Shown one piece after another: positions 59,457 to 64,000 of a stretch of DNA of 64,000 bases (the first letter of the stretch is position 1; every line of letters starts with the position of its first letter). The stretch covers positions 1,736,001-1,800,000 of the forward strand of contig JAHRBC010000002.1 of the NCBI GenBank assembly GCA_022702545.1, written 5' to 3'. The DNA comes from Phycomyces nitens (taxonomy: Eukaryota > Mucoromycota > Mucoromycetes > Mucorales > Phycomycetaceae). The translations under genes were made by a program, and so were the position numbers. Under the pieces are notes generated by a model. It was not told the DNA's origin and searched no databases. It saw only the letters and a program-made list of their open reading frames with translations.

Positions 59457-59670
59457 TTAATATCGATATCTTGGGTAGCCACCACTCAAATCTGCTGGCC
59501 ATCTGTTTCGCTCCCAATTAAAAGTCTATATTGTCTATGATCGCCTCTTGTTTTCCAAGCACTAAGTGGTCCTGGGGGGATTACCGGCCCGTCAAGTAAC
59601 AGTAATAACAATACATATATATACATATACATATGTATTGGTTTGTCTTTATTACATTGCTTTTTTCTTT

Positions 59671-61325
59671 CTAAAAGTTGGCTCCAAATCCAAAGGTCTC
59701 TTTAATTGCTCTCCAGTAGTAGCCATTCCAGTTGTTCCGTGTCAACTCCTCTTCTCCAACAGGCACACCAGTTTGCTGCATGTGCAATTTTACACAATCA
59801 TTAGTCTGGTCCAATGTGATGGTGACAGTCGAGTAATGGCCTATTTGAAGACATGGAATAAACATACAGCAAGGACCACGAATAATAAAGCTTCTTTTTG
59901 TTTTTGTTTGTATATATACATATATATATACATATATTTTATATACGTATTAAAACCCTTTATTCTTATCCCCTTTGCTCTTTTATTTACCTTGTGGCCA
60001 TGACTTTAGGCGCCAAGACTGGACAATCTTCTTCTCGGGTTCCTAAACACACCTTGTTAGCAAGATGTCTTTTTTAGATGGACCAACCTACCAATTCCTT
60101 GATCTCGCCAGTCACATTTCCGTTGAAGAATTCAAACTTGGTGCCAACCTTGTCGGCAATCTTGGCAGGTCCTCGGGACCAGATCGATGCACGTCCAGGA
60201 TCCAAAAGAGTATTATACAATTCCTTGGCAGAAGTCAAGAATTCGGTTGTGTCCTTGATAGTGGTGGTGTTGACCGTCTTGGGGGCAGGAGAAGAGGTCG
60301 AGGTGGTCGAGGTGGTCGAGGTGTTGATATGAGTGGCAGAATGCTCTTTGGCACCGGGGTGAGCAGCTCTGGGAGGAGCAGCCTGGCCCAGCTGTGAGGG
60401 ATCAATATAAACATCCGAGCTGTGCTCTACAAAGAGACACTTTAGTATTTTCTAGAATATTAGTTGCATACACTCACGCTTGATCAGATCATCAGAGAAA
60501 CGGGCCAACTTCTCGGACAAAACTGGGCCCAACTCCTTTTTAATCAGACCACGAACGACATGCTTGGCAGGCTTGTCTTCGTCAATGGTGACATCAAACT
60601 GTGTAAAAGAAAAGAAATGTAAACAACAAGTACATAAATCGACCCAAATAATATATGTATATATATACTTGCCACATAGTCATCAGAGTCAGTGTCATGA
60701 GCGACTTCTGGAATAAAGATCTTTCCAGAAACTTCGGTGCCATCAGCCAAAGTGCCTAAATGAGACCATACGTATCAACAACCCGGTTCCGTTTATTAAG
60801 AAAAGAACAGACCACCCATTCACAAGGCATTAGGATGGTCTGTAGCGATTACCTTTCCAGGCATAAGTCAATGCGACATCAAAGATGGTGATCAGCTTTC
60901 CCTTGCGCTGGTTCAAGTCGACATCTCCGGTAATGGTTTCAAGAGCGGTAATCTTGACAGTGTTCTTGTCCTTGGTTACTTCAGTACCAACAATCTTGTC
61001 GGTAAAGTAAGTCTCTGCCCACTTTACACAGTTCTTGTTGACCCTATCGTAATTAATTGATTGTTAATTTTTGTTTTCTTGCGAGTGGTATACCTTGTGC
61101 ACCAGACGCGCCATTCGCCAACTTACCAATGCCTTGATAATCAAAAGCGACAAGAAATAGATATCAAGACAGAAAGACAAAGAGAAAAAAAGGTGAGCAA
61201 GTGCCCTTTATATTTTTTTATTTTTTATGAAAAAATTGTATTGTTGGCCATTCTGTTTTTTTTATCAAAATGGATTCCTGCATTAGCAATTCTCACCAGT
61301 TGTTGACGTTTTTCCAGTTGGACAT
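59671..61325 (-). CDS. AHA1: Activator of Hsp90 ATPase Aha1
   Basis: Minus-strand gene of eight exons. Aha1 is a cytosolic Hsp90 co-chaperone that stimulates its ATPase. The N-terminal domain begins MSNWKNVNNWHWVNKNCVKW, assembled from exon 1 (61297-61325), a 6-nt microexon (61127-61132) and exon 3 (from 61043). It continues ITGDVDLNQRKGKLITIFDV and TEVSGKIFIPEVAHDTDSDD. A Thr/Ser-rich linker (TSTTSTTSTTSS) leads to the C-terminal AHSA1/START-like domain: TEFLTSAKELYNTLLDPGRA, FEFFNGNVTGEIKEL, IVQSWRLKSWPQGHYSTVTI and the final NGYYWRAIKETFGFGANF. The intron at 60599-60672 appears to begin with GC rather than GT. All joins agree with the yeast Aha1 pattern. Confidence 0.92.
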
Positions 61326-61790
61326 GATGTTGGAGAAGAAAAAGATGTGTTTTTTTTGTTTATTAATAATTTTTTTTAAAATTTATTTCTTCCTCGTAAG
61401 AATACAATATGTGTATAAAAGAAGAAGAAGAAGAAGAAGAAGAAGAAAGAGAGGAGGAGGAAAAATGCGATTTTTAAATAAATAAATAAATAATACATGT
61501 ATATTATATATATATATATATATATATTATACACCTATGTACGCTGGGTTTTTATCCTCTTGTAAACCGAACCTCTTTTATTATACCATGGGTAGGAGGA
61601 AAAAAAAAAAAAAAAAAAAAAAAAAACATCGAACCCAATGGAAATTCTTTAGCGATTATCTGAACACGACGTTTTTTTAATCACCGCCTCAACTTTTTCC
61701 GGACAGTAGTGACTTCTTTTTTTGGGGGGTTCATGTCCGGCAGATTCATCAGTTACTTTTAATGTTTAGATATTTATTTTAATATTATAA
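61326..61790. other. Intergenic region with microsatellites
   Basis: Contains the AHA1 promoter and the 3' flank of the minus-strand ORF at 61791. Repeats: GAA array 61420-61447, ATAA repeats 61478-61492, TA array 61506-61527 and poly-A of about 27 (61600-61626). No gene. Confidence 0.65.
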
Positions 61791-62225
61791 TCAGCTACAT
61801 ATCCAAGTTTTATATTTGTATACCAAAACACCCAATAGTCCCTTCAAACTACATTGTACGTTTTTGGCTTTGGGCAAAGGGATCTCTCCATGCCAATTCG
61901 CTTGTTTTCCTCGTAATTTAAAGCGAATTTCATAAAGTGGTAATCGCAATATCTGTAAAAACCAGTAATAATGAGCTTTGGTAGGGTTTCCAATAACAAC
62001 TGGCAAACTATTGGGATCATATTCTTGCTTTGGAGGAATATTGTCAAATGGTCGAGTAACAAGAGTAATGTTTGGATTTTTTGGACACTCCTTGGTTAGT
62101 ATAACAAAGTTTGACTTGTGTATATATACAATGTCGGTAAACTGGCGTCCAGGTGTCGTAAAATTGCCATGAACCAATATTCGATCAAAGCTCAATATAT
62201 TCAAGTTTTTGTAGTGGAATGACAA
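61791..62225 (-). CDS. Hypothetical 144-aa protein
   Basis: Not recognised. A single uninterrupted frame of 144 codons with protein-like composition: it opens MSFHYKNLNILSFDRILVHG and contains NITLVTRPFDNIPPKQEYDP, a basic KLRGKQANWHGEIPLPKAKN segment and a hydrophobic LLGVLVYK near the end. It is rich in Pro, Tyr and Lys, with two Cys. No signal peptide or membrane span is clear. Length without stops in this AT-rich setting argues for a real gene or a recently decayed one; it might be a fragment of a mobile-element protein, but I see no catalytic motif. Confidence 0.4.
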   Translation of the reverse strand: MSFHYKNLNILSFDRILVHGNFTTPGRQFTDIVYIHKSNFVILTKECPKNPNITLVTRPFDNIPPKQEYDPNSLPVVIGNPTKAHYYWFLQILRLPLYEIRFKLRGKQANWHGEIPLPKAKNVQCSLKGLLGVLVYKYKTWICS

Positions 62226-63702
62226 AAGGCAAAAAAAACGTTTGACGATTGTCGTTAGCCATATGTCTCGAGCGACTAGAGTCTAAATCTCTTTGAATAA
62301 TAGAGTTGCTCTTTAAATTTATTGGAATGCTAGAGTGCGAGTGATTTTAAGCGAGGTGATACCCAGTGTGATCAAAGTTGCAAAGACTATCCTTTTTTTT
62401 CCCTCATCAAGTATCAGAATAGTACAACTGGTTTAGTGTATTGTAGGACAGAGGTTACAATTCACAGTATGAAGAATTTAAAGACTAATAAGAAAATCAA
62501 TCATGAGAAACAATGTTTTCGAGTAAAGACACTCGTTGATCTTTATGGGAGGCATCCTGGAGAGCAGTTCCTGGCAGTACAAATTGTGTGTGTGTGTGTT
62601 TTAGATGAAGTTTCTTTTGGCAAGCTTTTCTATTCCCTCTTTCTATATTCCTGATATACCTTTAATTGATCGTGTTCATGTACTATTCTAAACTGTTAGG
62701 GACCAGATGGTATTGCTCAATGCCGGGCCACACCATTTATGGGTCCGATACACATTGAATAGGCGATTTAAAACGGTAGATAATCAGCAAAAGTTCAAAA
62801 GGTGGTGACTGTCGATTGACTTTGGAATCTTGTGCATAAAGTGTCAAGGCCAAAGAACAAGATGTCCAACACATAATCCTCTATTGAAATAACCATTTAA
62901 GCCAAAGGTACGATTTTAGTCAATGGCTATAAACTGTCATGACTCGGTAAAGAGGATCATTATCCCTAGCTCAAATTCTCGTCCAAATTAGTTTCGGCTA
63001 ATATAAAGCCATTTTTTTTCCAGGCGCTTCTCTATACTCACGCCTCCCTGACTGGATTCGGTCTAGAGGATGCTATTATTAATCAAACACATAAAGAGAA
63101 AAGTGGGATATATAAACGTCAAAAGGATGTTACATTGGCATTTGATCACCAACGCTCTTGCCACTTGCAAATGGCTTGTGCGATATTTATGCACTTGAAT
63201 TGGGTGTCAATTGGCACAAGGACCTCTTCCTTGTGTGTTCCGCAGCATTAATGTCGAGTGCCCCAAGACCTGTCCATTGCGGAAGAGGACTAGAGTTATC
63301 CGTTTCGGACCATGGATACAATGTCCACTGCCTTTTAGAAATTAAAAATAAATATTTGCCAAGACGGCTTTTGTCTACTGCTTTAAGCACCCCAATTCTT
63401 TGTACGATTGAATAAACCCGTGCACATCACACCTTGCACTAAGCAATCTATAGAGACCTAAATATATATACAGACATTCTGTTGTCTACAATCTACAATC
63501 ACCTGCTGGTCACGGGAAAACGGCCCAGAGATAAACCAATATATAAGTGCCTCTATTCAATTCAGTTTAGGCTTGGTTTATTCGATATTCGCAAAATAAT
63601 AATAATAATAATAATAATACATAGTAAATGCTGTCTCCCAAATACTCTCAACTTACCTCCAAGCCTAGTCTCGTTCTCTCTCTTGGATCCTGTTCACCAA
63701 AG
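62226..63702. other. Gene-poor region
   Basis: No supported gene. An 85-codon frame at 63158-63415 is GC-richer than its surroundings, with an antisense 67-codon frame opposite, but neither has a motif. A TAA array at 63596-63618 lies just before the start of the partial gene at 63703. Confidence 0.5.
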
Positions 63703-64000
63703 ATGACCGAGCATCGAGTTCGCACCCACCTACCGACTCCAAAGGCACTTGGCCAGTTTGGCTTTTTTGAAGACAATTCGGTCCCTACAGCAAGCAACAA
63801 GCATGATCCAGTCACAATTCCCCCATCCTCTTCTCTTCCCTCGGCTCACCCGCCTAGAAAGCTTAGTTACCCCATAAAGTTACCAGATTTTGTTGTGGGA
63901 AGCATACCCCATTTTGTACCTGTTCCCTGGCCAAATGCCATGATACACGCTCCCATGACACCTGATTTTATAACCAGTCTCGAGAAAAGAAGTTTTCTGA
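63703..64000 (+). CDS. 5' part of an unknown gene, cut by window end
   Basis: An open frame begins MTEHRVRTHLPTPKALGQFG at 63703 and runs without a stop to the window edge (99 codons). Codon use is even, with a Ser/Pro-rich middle (PSSSLPSAHPPRK) and then PDFVVGSIPHFVPVPWPNAM. The family is not recognised. The pyrimidine-rich leader CTCGTTCTCTCTCTTGG just before the ATG suits a real fungal promoter. Confidence 0.6.
   Translation, partial: MTEHRVRTHLPTPKALGQFGFFEDNSVPTASNKHDPVTIPPSSSLPSAHPPRKLSYPIKLPDFVVGSIPHFVPVPWPNAMIHAPMTPDFITSLEKRSFL

Noticed and set aside
1..64000. tRNA, rRNA, CRISPR or prokaryotic-type systems
   Set aside because: No cloverleaf with A- and B-box sequences, no rRNA signature and no regularly spaced direct repeats were seen; all repeats are ordinary eukaryotic microsatellites.

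Overview
The window is nuclear DNA from a filamentous fungus, most likely an early-diverging one (Mucoromycota, probably Mucorales). The evidence is: AT-rich sequence; genes broken by many short GT-AG introns of about 45-110 nt; introns and flanks full of microsatellites; and a conserved fungal gene set (Kin1-type kinase, Ndt80/PhoG factor, Pds5, Jip5/WDR55, Imo32/ABHD11, Mgr3-like TPR protein, beta carbonic anhydrase). No bacterial operon, CRISPR array, tRNA or rRNA was found. The lineage is inferred from gene style and was not tested by alignment.

Layout. 1-5089 is AT-rich and gene-poor. 5090-9279 (+) is a RhoGEF (DH-PH). 9594-10976 (-) is a mitochondrial TPR protein that shares a divergent promoter with PDS5 at 11311-16751 (+). 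17208-19608 (-) is a caleosin-family protein with a repetitive disordered N-terminus. 22608-23437 (+) is a NATD1-type GNAT. 24994-27916 (+) is a Kin1/MARK kinase. 28465-29475 (+) is MTA phosphorylase. 29874-32452 (-) is a RING plus RRM protein. 32453-37320 is a large gene-poor gap. 37321-39214 (+) is an NDT80-like factor. 39750-40867 (+) is an ABHD11/IMO32 hydrolase. 41142-42057 (-) is an Atf1-type bZIP. 42058-45892 is a gap holding a Tc1/mariner relic. 45893-46753 (+) is a DUF4112 protein. 47784-49449 (-) is EBP1/PA2G4. 50306-51619 (+) is WDR55/JIP5. 52065-53056 (+) is a beta carbonic anhydrase. 55537-56865 (+) is a C2H2 zinc-finger factor. 58339-59456 (+) is a serine-rich unknown. 59671-61325 (-) is AHA1. 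61791-62225 (-) is an unknown ORF. 63703-64000 (+) is the start of a gene cut by the window edge.

The genes do not form one pathway. They are housekeeping and regulatory genes in an ordinary eukaryotic order, and I see no biosynthetic cluster or defence island. The most interesting points are: (i) a caleosin whose haem and calcium ligands look lost, fused to exon-encoded SFADI/FPTL repeats; (ii) a 6-nt microexon and a probable GC-AG intron in AHA1; (iii) an unusual RING-RRM protein; (iv) a four-copy cluster of RFX X-box-like sites plus isolated near-perfect X-boxes in gene-poor DNA; (v) a degraded Tc1 transposase. Exon borders were read by eye from splice consensus and reading-frame continuity. 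They are reliable where I give exact positions and approximate elsewhere.
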